DNA of 64,000 bases. Origin: Anoplolepis gracilipes (Eukaryota; Arthropoda; Insecta; Hymenoptera; Formicidae). The stretch is from positions 6,547,233-6,611,232 of the forward strand of contig NC_132973.1 of NCBI RefSeq assembly GCF_047496725.1, read 5' to 3'. Both the position numbers and the translations under genes were made by a program. Of this stretch, positions 38,838-51,292 are shown in pieces (within the stretch, counting starts at the first letter, position 1; the number at the start of each line of letters is the position of its first letter). The notes beneath the pieces were generated by a model. That model saw only the letters and a program-made list of their open reading frames with translations, did no database searches and was not told where the DNA came from.

Positions 38838-39133
38838 TATATAAACACGGACAATTAATACCAGCCTTAGAATGTATTATTATATATGTAAAAAATATTT
38901 AATGTTAAAATTAATTATTGAAACGTGCGGAATGCTAATGGGCATTTTATCTAAATGACAAAGGAAGGATATTTATTCTCTTGTTTTAGTATCGAGCAAT
39001 TAGCATTATCTATGAAAACGCAATTTAGACGCAGTACATTAGTCTCTTCGCAGTAATATTTTTCATCCGATAAAAGGAATGAAGAACGGTTTTCCCAAAA
39101 ACTCCATTTCCAGCACTTTCGTCAGTAACGGGG

Positions 39134-39171
39134 ACCGCTTTATCGCGATCGTAGCTGTCATAAAGTGTCCC
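39134..39171. repeat. Diverged repeat pair, copy B
   Basis: This is the partner of 38405-38442, 729 bp away. It contains an inverted CTTTAT...ATAAAG and the palindrome CGATCG. It may be part of an old dispersed repeat or a duplicated regulatory or coding fragment. Confidence 0.4.
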
Positions 39172-39367
39172 GACACCTTCTTGGAATACCGTACGAGCTC
39201 GGGCTGCGACGCGAGGAGAAGGCCTGTCGGACCCCCCTCTGCGGAAACGCGGGAGGGAAACTTTCATCGCTCTCTCGGCCGACCCTAACTGTCCACTCGT
39301 AAAACCACTCGTCGTCGACCCGAGAGCCGTCCGTCCGAGTGGCTCCTTGTCGCATCGCTAACGACAA

Positions 39368-39398
<31 letters not shown>
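39368..39398. repeat. GAC trinucleotide array
   Basis: About ten GAC/CGA units, the second such array in the window. Confidence 0.9.
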
Positions 39399-40739
39399 AG
39401 CGCGCGAATCGATAAGAGAGGAGGTAGGCAACGGCAACTCATACCAGCATGCCGACCTGGAATCCGGGACGGCCCGTGACCGGAAACCGATCGCGCGCCG
39501 ATCGCGCGGCCAATCATCCGAAAAGCCACACTTGCAAACCCAACGATCCCGGAAAACCGAAATGTCCGACCAGAAATGCCGCCTACGAACGTCGAATACG
39601 CCTTAATGAGCCGATAAACGATCATGTAAATTTACACTCAGTAGTTCCCGAGTCATTGACATTCATTTTTACGATTTAGCAGTTTAGGAATTGACGATTT
39701 TATGAAGGCTCGCATATAATTATATTATTACATATTTTTTGTCTAATTCTCTTTAATCACGCCTAGTGATTGGAAAAACATTTGATCGATTAATAATTTG
39801 AAACTTTGATCGATTAACAATTTGAAACTTTGTGCAAAAGGAAACTTTGTCTAAAGGAAAGAAAGTAGTCCTTTACTTTATCAAAATATTAAATCAAAAT
39901 TTTTGCATCGAAAGAATTTTTCAAAGATAGCCAGCAATCTATTAGATCCAAAAATTTAATCAGCTCACGTTGTTAATTAAAATCATCGTAGGTATTTCAT
40001 AATACATGACTATATATTGATTGACATATTATTATGACATATGATTAAATATCAATTTCTTATTTTTCTTGTCAACGTTTAAATTGATGTATCAAATAAA
40101 ACTAAATCTTTTATCACGCTTTATTTTCTGTAGACAACGCGTCTCATTGAATGAGTCTAATTGTAAGTTGCACGGTGATGTGACTAAAATGAATGAGCGA
40201 AATACCGACGCTCTAACACGTTTAATTGGCGGTCGAATAATTATAACCGATGGGCAGTATCACGCTTGCGTAACCCGGTGTCACGAAATGTCAGATGACC
40301 GCGACGTTAAAGTCAAGCCGACGTGTGGCATGAACGAACGGTCGCGTTTTATTACAACGTTATTACGTTTCATCGTGACGTTTTATACAATCACAATGAC
40401 GATGCGAAATATCAGCATTTAACTCATCATTTTAGTATCCTATCGAACGTACAATTACTTTCATAGCTCTCCTCAAAAAGTGGTACAATCTTAATTTCTT
40501 CATTAGTTCTCTTATAATTCTTTCATATGACTAATGCCACATTAATCGTCACTAATGTAGTATGCTGTAGTGAATTTCTTATGTATGTCTCAAGTGCCAA
40601 AAGTGATATCAGATTCAAGAAATAAGACAACTGAGTAAATTATATAACTGATAATACAATCATAATAATAATTGATGTTATATAATAAAGATTGTATAAT
40701 CATAATTTTATTATATGTATAAAAAAGAGAAATTGCAAA

Positions 40740-40742
40740 GAA

Positions 40743-40812
<70 letters not shown>
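40740..40812. repeat. A run plus TA microsatellite
   Basis: Twelve A followed by about 30 TA units. Confidence 0.9.
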
Positions 40813-40817
<5 letters not shown>

Positions 40818-41324
40818 TATCAGTTAACTTTCCATTTACGACGCAATATTTCTCGCTGCAGTTTATTATTTCGCTCTGAATCGCGTCGAGTAGGGTCACG
40901 CTAAACTGTCATCCGATTCCCGACAAGAAGACGTCGCGTTATCGGCTATTCGCTCTCTCGATGTACCGTCATGCTGACGCAAAGTGAAACGAAGCGCGGT
41001 CGCTCCGTATCTTCTTCTTCCCTCCCTTCAACACGTGAAGAGAGATCACGATCCTCCATCTATCTCCTCGTGGCTCCCAGTCTGCCACGGATTCCCCGGT
41101 ACTCCTCGCACATCGACCATGGTCGCGAAACGAGAAGAACAGATTCTCGAACTCGATATAGCGTATGCGAGAGAAACTTTCAGAAGATCTTTCTCTCTTT
41201 TTTATTAGCATGCGTATGCTCTCGGTACCGGACACGGTAACGTCGTCGAGCAACATATTCGACCTTGAGAAACCACAACGATCATACGCATATACGTTTG
41301 CAAAGTGCAGGCCCCCAAGAATTG

Positions 41325-41352
41325 TAGAGAGAGAGAGAGAGAGAGAGAGAGG
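41325..41352. repeat. GA microsatellite
   Basis: GA dinucleotides in a purine-rich stretch. Confidence 0.85.
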
Positions 41353-42352
41353 CAGAGAACGCGGAGACGAAGAGAAAGAGGAAAAGGAGGAGGAGAGCCC
41401 GGATCCAGCGTCGAAGAGACTTGACAGCGAGCCTAAACGGAATAAATTATTACGCGAGCTCGTCGTCGTCGTGGCCTTCCCTCTCGTCCCTTCATTCCCC
41501 CCTTCTTTCTCTAAGAACGGATGCCACCCCGCCGTTAGCAGTCGAGTGTGCGGGCCGCCCTCCCGGCACAAAGATTCATATCTGACTCGGAAGATCCCCC
41601 GAGCCTCCCCCCAGCTGCGCCTTCGAACGGGACCCTAAGCCTGGAGCGGGACGGGATCCGGACAATACTTATCCGTCCGCTCGACGCGACGACGGCCGCG
41701 GACTAAACTTCGGCATTCTCTGATTCTATGCCTCTCGTCGACTCTCTCTCTCTCTTTCTCTCCGTCGCGTTCCATCTTCCTCATGCTCGCGTTCACTGAG
41801 CGCGCTCCCCCTCGCTCTCGCGCAGGCGTCGCTCGAAGCCGCCTGCGGTGTCGGAACGGAGCAAGCGGGATAGCCAGAGCTTAAAGGGGGAACGATGTAA
41901 AATGGGGAACACGAGTGGGAAGTTGTTGGTGCGAGCGAGAAAACGATAACGGACAGGTATAAAGAAGAAACAAGGATGGAGTTCGCGACAGACTGGAAGC
42001 CACGAGGAGATACTACACACGCGGCGGCTCCGTATCCGTGTTTCGAGAGAAGGAGGAAAGAGGACGCGCAGAGAGAACCGCGGAAAGAGAGAGACCGAGC
42101 GAGACGGAAAAAAAGCATACCGTCGGTGCGACGTGGTGAGCGTTGGTATAAGTAGTCGACGACCAAGTGGTGTGACGGTGCGCGATAGTGGAGGAGGAGA
42201 GAGATGGTAGGGAGGCGGGGGAGAGAATCTCCGGAGATTCCATGCATGGGGGAGCCGTGGAGGAACAGGCCAGCCAGACCAGGCCGCCAGCCTTGTTGGT
42301 TGCACGGAAGGCAGGCAGCTGCCAGCCGGCTTACCGCCGCCGCGCATTATAG

Positions 42353-42356
<4 letters not shown>

Positions 42357-42446
<90 letters not shown>
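42357..42446. repeat. Long GA microsatellite
   Basis: About 90 bp of uninterrupted GA, one of the longest pure dinucleotide tracts in the window, in a CpG-rich island. Confidence 0.95.
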
Positions 42447-42449
<3 letters not shown>

Positions 42450-42765
42450 AAGCATGGAACATTTCGAAAGGGGAGACAGAGGGGGATAGCAAGATCGCGT
42501 GAAAAGAGTCGTGGCGAGTGGCGAGTCTCCGTGGAGAGGCCCCCGAGCTGCCGACCGGACCGTAAGCCTCCTCGCCGTAAAAAGCATGCGCTTAAAGAAA
42601 CCCGACTGCGTGAAACCTAAATCATGCGGGAGAGACCGCGTTATGCCGAGACTGTTCTCTCCATCTCGGTCGGCCGGCTAATATAATATCCAGCGACGCC
42701 TGGAATTGCGATAAACCCCATCCCGTCGCGCCGCCCCGTCCCGTCGCGTCGCGTCGCGGCCCGCC

Positions 42766-42912
42766 GGCTCTAATTAGCGGCTCCATATCGGAAATCGATG
42801 ACGGCGTGGCCGTCGTGCCGATATAGTACTCCCGCGGTCGATTAAGAGCGTGTCTCGGTAAAAGGTAAAGCGCGACTCGTCGCTGACTAGCGCATCTATT
42901 TCTATTTCTTGG
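42766..42912. promoter_or_regulatory. Duplicated TAATTAG-containing element, copy A
   Basis: GGCTCTAATTAG begins at 42766. Over 36 bp (42766-42801) it matches 43282-43317 at 29 positions. A second match (ATCTATTTCTATTTCTTGGA at 42894) lies in the same order. TAATTAG is a homeodomain-type core. An enhancer role is inference. Copy A is CpG-rich, and a third weaker CTAATTGGCG match lies near 42955. Confidence 0.35.
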
Positions 42913-43281
42913 ACATATCGCTCATCGCAAATGTCACTAATCGCACCGATCGAGTCTAATTGGCGATTTGAAATTAATGTACTGGGCGATTATACTACGC
43001 TCTCGCAACCGCTTAAAAATATGTTTAGAGAAGATAAAATATAATGCGCTTTAGAATTTTCTTTTTTTATACCTCTACTTCTTTTTATGACATATTTCAC
43101 CAAAAAGCTTGCTGTTTCCCCAGCAGAAAAAAGTAATTCATTACATATTTCTAATTAACAATGCCATCGAATACTATTCCTAGTCGATTAAGAATGTATT
43201 CTAAAAAATTGTCAACAACTATTTGTATTTCCACTTGTATTTCTATTTTCGAAATATGTCGCCATTCTAATGTGACCTGCA

Positions 43282-43404
43282 GGCTCTAATTAGTAGTTAA
43301 ATATTGGAAATCAATGAATTGACCGACGATACAGTGATTGATAGCATGCTTTGATACAATGTATCTATGTAAGTATAATCTATCTATATTTCCATTTCTT
43401 AGAG
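43282..43404. promoter_or_regulatory. Duplicated TAATTAG-containing element, copy B
   Basis: This is the second copy of the 42766 element, in the same orientation and 516 bp downstream. Several differences from copy A are CG-to-TG/CA type (TCGGAAATCG versus TTGGAAATCA), as if this copy had lost CpGs. The matching ATCTATATTTCCATTTCTTAGA-like stretch is at 43382-43403. Confidence 0.35.
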
Positions 43405-44611
43405 TAAAGTTCTTTTATAACATAATAACTTATATGTATAAATAAAACGATAACGAACTAAATAGTAATAAAATATAGAAAAAATAAAATCTTTACGTTA
43501 TATTTTACACAACATTTATACATTTTCGATTCCTTTATAAAACGCTATAAATAACGAAAATGAATTATTTAACAATAGTTAAAATCTTAACTATCTAAAT
43601 CATAAAACGGAAGAATATTTGTTTCACAGATACAACTTGTTTCCGACATGAAAACTAAGGCTAATTGAATCGACAAAATTGAACTTAGCATTATTGTATG
43701 ATTTGCAGGAGTCAACGGGGTCATCCGCCGACGGAAGGAAGGGTCGCGAACTCTTAGACTGCGTCTGGTACGGATGAATTCGCAATCCTGGAACGGTACC
43801 AGGAACTTTCCGAATGCGGAATCCACTATTTCTTTCGAAGCGAAACATTTAGGACCGAAAGTTTACGGTAATGCGGTAGAATCTCGCGATGCGCTAGAAG
43901 GAGAAAAAGAAAACTGTCGTCTGTGGCACTATCCTGTGATATTCTGAAATATCTTGAAACGGTCTGATTAGTCATCGAAAGACATAATCGTTATATGTAC
44001 TTATCCTAGACAATATCAATGTTAGCGAACATTTCCAAGATTTTTTATTAGATTACGAAAATGCTATGCGAACTTGTAAGTCAAGATTGCACCTGTAATA
44101 GAAAATTAATTATTAAGAAAATAATCTATAGATTCGAGGTATACGAAATTTTCATTATTTATTACTTATTTGTTTATATCGAGTCATAATTTCGTAATAA
44201 TTTATGAAAATTGTATAAATATTTTTCTAACCATTTAAAAAAGAAAATATTACAAGATAGTTTGATATAATCTATATATTAACAATATAATCGATTTCAA
44301 GTGAAAACAGTGTATTTGACATTTTTACCAATTTTCAAAATTGTTTCGGACCGTAGAAAAATTTTAGAAAAGGAGAATTAATCTTTAAAATTACCTTACA
44401 TCTATCATAGTAAAGTCAGTCCCATTGGTGCAATCTTACCCTATCTTACGGTACTTAAAAGCGAAGTCAGTTGGCAGCTGGCGGTTTCCCAGCAGCCGTC
44501 GATAGCGAATCACGAGGGACGGGTTCCCGTTGTTCAACCCCGATTTACGTGAAAACGCCGGCGGGGCGACAAACGTATTACGGAAGTGACCGCGCTACTG
44601 TCCTTCTCGCT

Positions 44612-44616
<5 letters not shown>

Positions 44617-44654
<38 letters not shown>
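44617..44654. repeat. CT microsatellite
   Basis: CT dinucleotides in a pyrimidine-rich block. Confidence 0.9.
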
Positions 44655-44658
<4 letters not shown>

Positions 44659-44969
44659 TTTATCTTTCCGCCTCTCTCTCTCTCTCGTTCATCAAGCGAG
44701 TGCGCGTGTTTGCGTGTCCTCCTATGGTTAGCGACAAAAAAAAAAGAGCGAAAAAGAGGAGAGGATCTCCACTGTGTACGAGCTCGCGTTTCCACCCTCG
44801 TCGACATTGGAAGCCGGAGACCACGGGGTAGAGAGCACGATCCGCAGTCAACGCAAACGATATAAGCCCCCTCGCGTCCACCCCCGTAGCGCTCGTCCTC
44901 TCTGTCGCCGTCTGTCTACCCGATTCGTCCTCCCTTTCCCCCGGGACGCTCTCCCAACCCCCCAGCGTC

Positions 44970-45001
44970 GTCCGTCCGTCCGTCCGTCCGTCCGTCCGTC
45001 C
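44970..45001. repeat. TCCG tetranucleotide array
   Basis: About eight TCCG units. Confidence 0.9.
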
Positions 45002-46436
45002 TCTCTGTCCGCCTGGCGTGTCGGATTTCTGTTTGCGTTACCGTGTCACGCATCGAGCCTCGTCGCTTCGAATTCGATGGTGTTCCCGTTCCCGCTGTCC
45101 GCTCTCCACGGCTGATGCCGCGTCACACACGCTTTCCCATTCGAGCCCCTCCCGCCCCGCCCCACCCGCTCTTCCCGCGGTACGTGTGTAATCCAGGAGT
45201 CTCTCTCCAGCGAGACAAGCCGGCTAATAATTCCTTATTGCCGTAAATCGTGAGAATGCTCGTCAGACCGCTCGTTCACTAGCTCGTTCCAAACGGATTT
45301 TTCGATAAAGCGAGTCACGAGTGCGATTACGCATCGCGCTTACAACACTCTTCGGTATTTCTAATCATTGCGAAATAACGCTTGCGATATTTCGGATAAT
45401 TAAGTGCAATATATTATACGTTTAGATACACTTTTCTTGTTAATAAAAATTTTGTAATAAGAAATAATAATGAGACTTTTCTTTAAGTTGTCACATTTAT
45501 ATCGTTTACTAACAAGTGTATATACGGCCATTTTCTTTATATATTTCATTAAATGATATTTTGTAAATATTGTATCACTTTCTTTTTCTTGATTAGATTT
45601 ATATTTATATTTCGTCATTTTACTCTTATGACTTTGAAAAAAATTTCAATTCACAAAGATATGTCATGAAATCGTTAAGCAGTGGAGAAAGAAAGCTTGA
45701 CGCGTGTACAATCTTTAATCTTTGTTTTAATTATTGAATTACAAATGTAATACATGGGGTGGATGTCTATCGCGAAATTAAAGGGCACAAGTCATCCCAC
45801 GAGTATACGCCATAAACCCATCCGCCCGTATAATACGCAAAGTCGGTACACACGTACATACGTGTGCGTGTTTTGCGTGTATATAATATATGGAACGGTG
45901 AAACCGTTGAAAGTTGCTCTCATTTATGTCATTTCATTATAAAAGCGCCAATCAATTACAGCATTAATATCATTTCGCACCCAGTTTGATCAGACATAAA
46001 ACCCGCAGCAACCCGACAAGACAGAAATCATACACGCGTCAACATAATGATCGATAAAACATAATTATCATCGTTATCAGAATTCTAAATAAAACGCTCC
46101 TATTCATCACAATCGCTCTAATTTACTTTTCTAAATGAAATCTATATCAAGAGCCAATATGAGACGAGAATCAAGGAGAGTTTACACAGATAAAGAGAAA
46201 GAAACCGAGACGCCCTGGCGTCTCCGATACGTAAGCGGATCCTTTGCTCTCTATTCGCACGCGACCATAATTGAACCTGATGGAAGCGTACATTTTGCGC
46301 GGTTAACATTGCGCCGGAAATATCCAGCCGGCGCCTGAATGGGAAAGCCGACGCGATCATCGGGCGTGTTCGATGCGCCCAAGTTGCGCAGCTTCGGAAG
46401 TGGCTTCGCCTATATCTCGTTATCCGGTCTCGGGGA

Positions 46437-46437
<1 letters not shown>

Positions 46438-46480
<43 letters not shown>

Positions 46481-46536
46481 CTCTCCTATCCAGTAAAACG
46501 GTAGCTGTTGCGCGCTGTTCGCGGCATGCGCGGCGT

Positions 46537-46596
<60 letters not shown>

Positions 46597-46605
46597 AGAG
46601 AGAGA
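46438..46605. repeat. Paired CT and GA tracts (large inverted repeat)
   Basis: A CT tract (46438-46481) and a GA tract (46540-46605) are complementary and about 58 bp apart. A transcript from either strand could fold into a stem of 40 bp or more. Confidence 0.8.
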
Positions 46606-46834
46606 TATTCTCGCGTGCGCGGCGAGTCGCATGATACGTACCGACACGGATTCCCGGGCACGGTACTTGAAGGGGGGAGAGAGGAAGAGGGTCGGGGGTT
46701 TCGTTCGCGCATGATTTGAAAAGTTGATGGAAACGACTCGCAAGATGTAAAAGCCGCGGCGCGCCTCCTCTCCAGAAAAGGCCTCGGCTATCCGTCTATT
46801 CGCGCACTCACGCATTTGCATTTTGCACTCTTTT

Positions 46835-46837
<3 letters not shown>

Positions 46838-46872
<35 letters not shown>
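46838..46872. repeat. CT microsatellite
   Basis: Near-perfect CT dinucleotides, 230 bp beyond the GA tract at 46540-46605, so it is another possible pairing partner. Confidence 0.9.
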
Positions 46873-46874
<2 letters not shown>

Positions 46875-48481
46875 TCGCGTTTCTCGCCGCGGCATCAGCC
46901 ACTCGCTTACTCGACGCTGCACGCTTTGTTTTTCCGCTTTCCAACGTTATCGCGGCCTTTATGCTCCCGCTCGGTGCTACGATACGACCGCCGCGAGACG
47001 ACCAACATACCGCAGAAAAATAGAGTTAGAATGCGATAGAAACCGCAATTGAACTGTGAAAGAACAAGAGAAAGAGAGAAGATATAATCCCTCGTAGAAT
47101 CAGATATATGTATATTTTAATTTTTATCCAAGTCATATAAAGTCCAGTACTTTTTTGCGAGTAAAAATAAAAAAATGTACTACGTATATTTGTTTATTAT
47201 AGTTAAAATCTACATTTGTCCATTGTAGTAAGAATTTCATCTACATGATGAAGGATTAATAGCCGACAAAAGTAGAGTTCGAAAATATGAAATCAATGAC
47301 TGGAACAATCGATACGCACATTACACATAAATGTCTGTTTTATAATTACGCGATGAAAAAGATGAAAAACTATTTGTTCCTGGAGACCATTTAATCTCGA
47401 TTGTTTCATTGTTAAGATTAGCGGCGTATTAAATGATCCGTAGAATAGCTTCCTATCTTCAAACGGTCAGTTGTATCGATATGTGATGCTGTTGTCGCCG
47501 CAGTCATTGGTATATAGCTGTTGCTAGGTACTACGATATCTGATTGCATACGGGAATATCGGTCCCTCCGGACTTATGGCCGATCCAGTACAGAGTGGTA
47601 TCGACCTGTACGTAATATCGGTGGATCGAAGTGTCTTTCCGCGGATTTTTAAATGCTTTCCTCTCGGCATCGACAAACTCGCTCTACAACCGTTCGAAAC
47701 GATAACAACAGCAGTTTAAATATCCAAAGTTTAACAAACTCTACGGTCGTTTCCGCTTCAGCTACATTGTATTTATTTCATGCGTCGAAAAAGTTGCTTT
47801 AAGCGAAAAAAATATTTAACGTGGAGATTGTAGTCTGAAAAGTGCTGCAAAATGTTCTGCTTGATATTTTTATACATATAGATATCGTTTTCCCCCCACG
47901 TTCCACTACATTTGTCTTTAGTCACTGGAACTGTGGTACGAAATACAGCGCTTTTTCCCTAAACGCTAAAAATTTCTAATTCTCCTGTCTAATAAGTTCT
48001 CCACTTATATGTTAGTTTTTAGACCGTGACAAAATTTAATCAATTTTATCACTTCAAGTCCATCGCGTTCGACCAACTAAGAGCGTTTCACGTGTCTTAT
48101 GAATCGCGAAGTCGGTCGATCGATTATTTCAGATGAAAAAAAAAAAAAAATAAATAAATAAATTGCTCGAAAAAAAACAAACAAACAAACAAAAAAGAAT
48201 TCCCGAAAAATCGCGACGTCAGTTTTCACCGTGGGTTATGTGATAGCCGCGCGATTTGGCGGCGCGATCAATCACCACTCTCGTCGCTCGCTCGCGGTAG
48301 CTTCCTGGCGGGCAACGGCAGCCGGTTGCAGCTGCTACCGCGGATGCTGTCGCTGCCGCTGCTACCGCTGCCGCTGCTGTTGCTAGTAGATGGTGCGATA
48401 TCGGACGGCGCGCATGCATGTGGGAGTATGTCATTACCGTGACGCCTAGGCAGCGCGACGTGGCGCATTGTGTTCGAGGCC

Positions 48482-48506
48482 GCGGCGGCGGCGGCGGCGA
48501 CGGCGG
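48482..48506. repeat. GGC trinucleotide run
   Basis: GGC units that read poly-Ala or poly-Arg on the plus strand. Further GCT/GCC-rich triplets lie at 48320-48385. Confidence 0.8.
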
Positions 48507-48834
48507 AGAGAAAGAAGCGGGCGGCAGCGGAGGGAAACGTCGAAGGAGGGAGACCGGCGGCAAAGCAGGGGAGAAGGGGGGGGGGGGACGATGACGAGCG
48601 GGCTGCGCGTGCGCGCGGGCGTGTGTGCGTGCGCCTCATTAACCAGACGCTCGCGTTCGGCATTCTAGCGAGAGAGAAGGAAGAGGAGTTGGAAATTGCA
48701 GGAGAGGAGGTAGGCGGGGAAGAGGGGAAAAAGGGGATAGCAGAGATGGGGAGAGAAAGAGACGAAGAGGACGAGGAGAACGAGGAGGACGAGGCGCTGT
48801 AGGCCAGGCAGGGTCGAGCACGAGGCCGAGCCGG

Positions 48835-48918
48835 GCCAAGCCAAGCCAAGCCAAGCCAAGCCAAGCCAAGCCAAGCCAAGCCAAGCCAAGCTAAGCCAAG
48901 CCAAACCAAGCCAAACCG
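48835..48918. repeat. GCCAA pentanucleotide array
   Basis: There are about 16 near-perfect copies of GCCAA/CCAAG with a few substitutions. On the minus strand it reads as a repeating WLGLA peptide, which accounts for the long open frames there. Confidence 0.9.
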
Positions 48919-51292
48919 GGCAGAGCCGCGCCGCTTTGAGCCAAGCTCTGAATTTTGCGTCTCTCGCTTTTTCCTTCCTTTTCTCACCTTCGCATCCTCC
49001 AACTGTCTCTTTCTTTCTCTCTCGCTCTCTGTTGGATAATTCTTCTCTTTTTTTCCTCACTCTCTCGTTCGCTTTCGCGCATAACCCCTTTTCCCGAATC
49101 CCTCTACATCGCCACACGCTCGGCTCTTTTCCCGGCTTGGCTTCCCCTGTATCGGCGAATCGACGACACACCAGCTGGCCGATCGTCGCCCGCTAAAAGC
49201 CCAGAGCCACTGAACGGTCCCGCGAACGGCACGATGATTATACTGGGTGTACCCGAGGATCACGTACGCCCGTTCACCCGAATCGATCGTTTGGAAAGCG
49301 TTCGGGGTCTCAACGCCGGTTCGGATTTCAAAGAGGGATTCGTCGCCGTCGATCCAGCGGCGTTTTACAATAGCCATGTCGGATATAGACTCTCGAGATT
49401 GTACATATTTAGAACTTCGCTTTAGAATCCAACAAATCCTGAACAGAACATCGTTTTTATTTTGCCGGAATTATGAGTTCAAATATCGCATGTGTGTATA
49501 TCCGTCCTCGTCAGAAAATAAAGTTTCTCAAATTTTGACATTTTAATTTAACAACTCAATTTATTCTCTTTATTGGATTTATCATTAAGAAATATTTCAG
49601 CATCGCAACGTCACACCTAGAACTGATCCAATCCAGTTTCGATATAGTTTACATTACTAATCTATAATAAAAGCACGTGGAGGAATGGAATGGAGTTGGC
49701 GAGACGAACAAGTAGTAAGAATCGAGATCTCGACCATGCAAAGAACGACTGAAAAACTAAAGTTGGTTAACGAACTTTGAAGTACAGTTAAGCGATCTAA
49801 CATCATTCACGCGCGAACGCTGTGTTACGCGTCCACGTTGAAGAATATCCACGAGCGATTCCGCGAGACGTAATGCAACGTAATCTTTCACATCCGTTTC
49901 GATTCGATGCCAGAGTACATACTTTAGAATACTCGAGCGCGCTTTCTTTCTCTCTCTCTCTCTCTCTTTTATCACGCACCAAGCTCTATTTTCGTCGAGC
50001 TCGCTCGCTCGCACGCGATGTTTCTGTCTCCCTCTTCCCTATCGCACTTCTTTCTCTCTCCTACTCTTTAGCTTAAAGCCGGGGCTCCCGCGACTACCGT
50101 GAGTTTTACGACCCGCCGCGGCGGCGGAAGTTGGAAATTTCGCACGTTAAGGTAGACGCGACGAAGGGCGCGGGACGGAGGGCGTGGAAAGCACCGAGGG
50201 ACGTTGGCGGGTGCGACCGCGGAAAAGTTACGAAGATAAGAGCGAAGGCGACGGCAGAGTGGCTCTCGGCACCCGCCACGCCGCTCGCCTCCACCTCGTG
50301 TCGCCTGTCTCGCGATAGTGCGGGGTTAATTCGGTCGAGAGGCGAACGCGGGAGATGAAGACGGGGGGGGGGGGGAGAAGGGGAGCGGGAGACAGCAGGG
50401 GTTCGCACCTCGGGGTTTAGCCGAGGGACGGCAAAGTGCGAGGAAGGAGAACGAGAACGAGAACGGAAGGACGCAGGACGCGTTTAACGCCTGGGGGATG
50501 AATCCAATTACACGCAAACCTCGCGCCTACGACCCATTACGTCGTCCCGCCGTCTTTATCTTATAGCCAGCTAGTGCGCGCGAGAGAGCGTCTCCTTCCT
50601 CTTTTTTTTTTTTTTTTCCCCCTTTCTTTTTTTCTTCGTGTGGTTCGCTACGTCCGTGCCGGCGCTTTGGACCGTGGATAGCCGGAGTACAGAGTACCGC
50701 TTTTTCCGGACGCAGCCGGCCCGTGCATACGCTTCCCGTTCCTTCGTCTCTCTTCTCTTCTCTTCTCGGTCCCTCCTTCCACGCATTCCGCTTCCGCTGC
50801 TCTTTATCTCGACCACCGACGACTCCGCGTTTCTAACTCGCTTATACGCGGGCGGATTTGCGGCGCATCCGTTTTACCCGAGTTCGCTCTCTCTTCGCCA
50901 ACCGCTCTGCGATTTCTCATCACATCGTCGGCCACTTGTTTTTCTCTCTGTCTTTCTTTCTTTTGCGTTTTTTTTTTTATAGTTTTCCTTCTCCGATTCC
51001 TCTCTACATATATATTTCCTTCTCTCTCTCTTCATTCTCTTTCTTCCCTTTCGTGTACATACGTATACACACGCACGTGTTCTTTCCCTCGTCCCCTCAG
51101 TTTTTCTACCTGCCTGCCCGTTTGCGTTAACCGGGCGCTCGTATTTTAGTGTTCCATCCCCCTTTCTCCTCCTCTCCTCTTCTTCCTCCCTCGTCGTTCT
51201 TCTCCCTCATACCACGTCGGCGAAGCAACAAATTCCGCGACCCTCCAATTACCCCGGGGTCGGGAGTTTTGCCCGACCGTTTTTAGATTTAA

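Larger units (their letters stand above)
32453..40850. other. Probable upstream intron / regulatory DNA of the NOL4-family gene
   Basis: AT-rich with CpG islands at 33418-33690, 35640-36330, 36600-37480 and 39060-39620. No minus-strand frame here encodes the missing NOL4 N-terminal motifs. If the upstream exon lies outside the window, all of this is intron on the minus strand. Confidence 0.4.
40851..42765. other. CpG-rich island
   Basis: About 1.9 kb with two GA arrays, GTCGC tandem repeats (42722-42758) and a 264-codon minus frame at 41793-42587. That frame is Ser/Leu-rich because it crosses the long GA array. No gene is supported. Confidence 0.5.
43405..48200. other. Alternating AT-rich DNA and CpG islands
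   Basis: Islands lie at 44450-45320 and 46130-47060, with AT-rich DNA between. The open frames are Ser/Leu or Arg/Glu repeats from CT/GA tracts. Confidence 0.5.
48201..51292. other. Large CpG-rich island
   Basis: Triplet repeats, the GCCAA array, a G-rich stretch (50100-50480) and T-rich pyrimidine runs (50598-50635). The frames over 49057-49425 have ordinary composition on both strands but match nothing known. Confidence 0.45.

Noticed and set aside
40069..40422. 117-codon plus-strand frame
   Set aside because: No recognised domain. A TTTTCTGTAG acceptor-like sequence at 40125-40134 interrupts it, but no matching exon was found.
41793..42587. 264-codon minus-strand open frame
   Set aside because: Its Ser/Leu repeats come from the 90-bp GA array and its remainder is Ser/Pro/Arg from GC-rich DNA; no domain is recognised.
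47505..47525. TCATTGGTATATAGCTGTTG resembling mature miR-9
   Set aside because: It differs from the seed region and I could not find a pairing arm within about 80 bases on either side.
48268..49002. 244-codon minus-strand open frame with WLGLA repeats
   Set aside because: It is explained by the GCCAA pentamer and triplet repeats; several frames are open over the same bases.
49057..49425. Frames of ordinary composition on both strands (106 codons minus, up to 156 plus)
   Set aside because: This is the least repetitive of the unexplained frames, but both strands are open, no homology is recognised, and I could not find a clear splice context.
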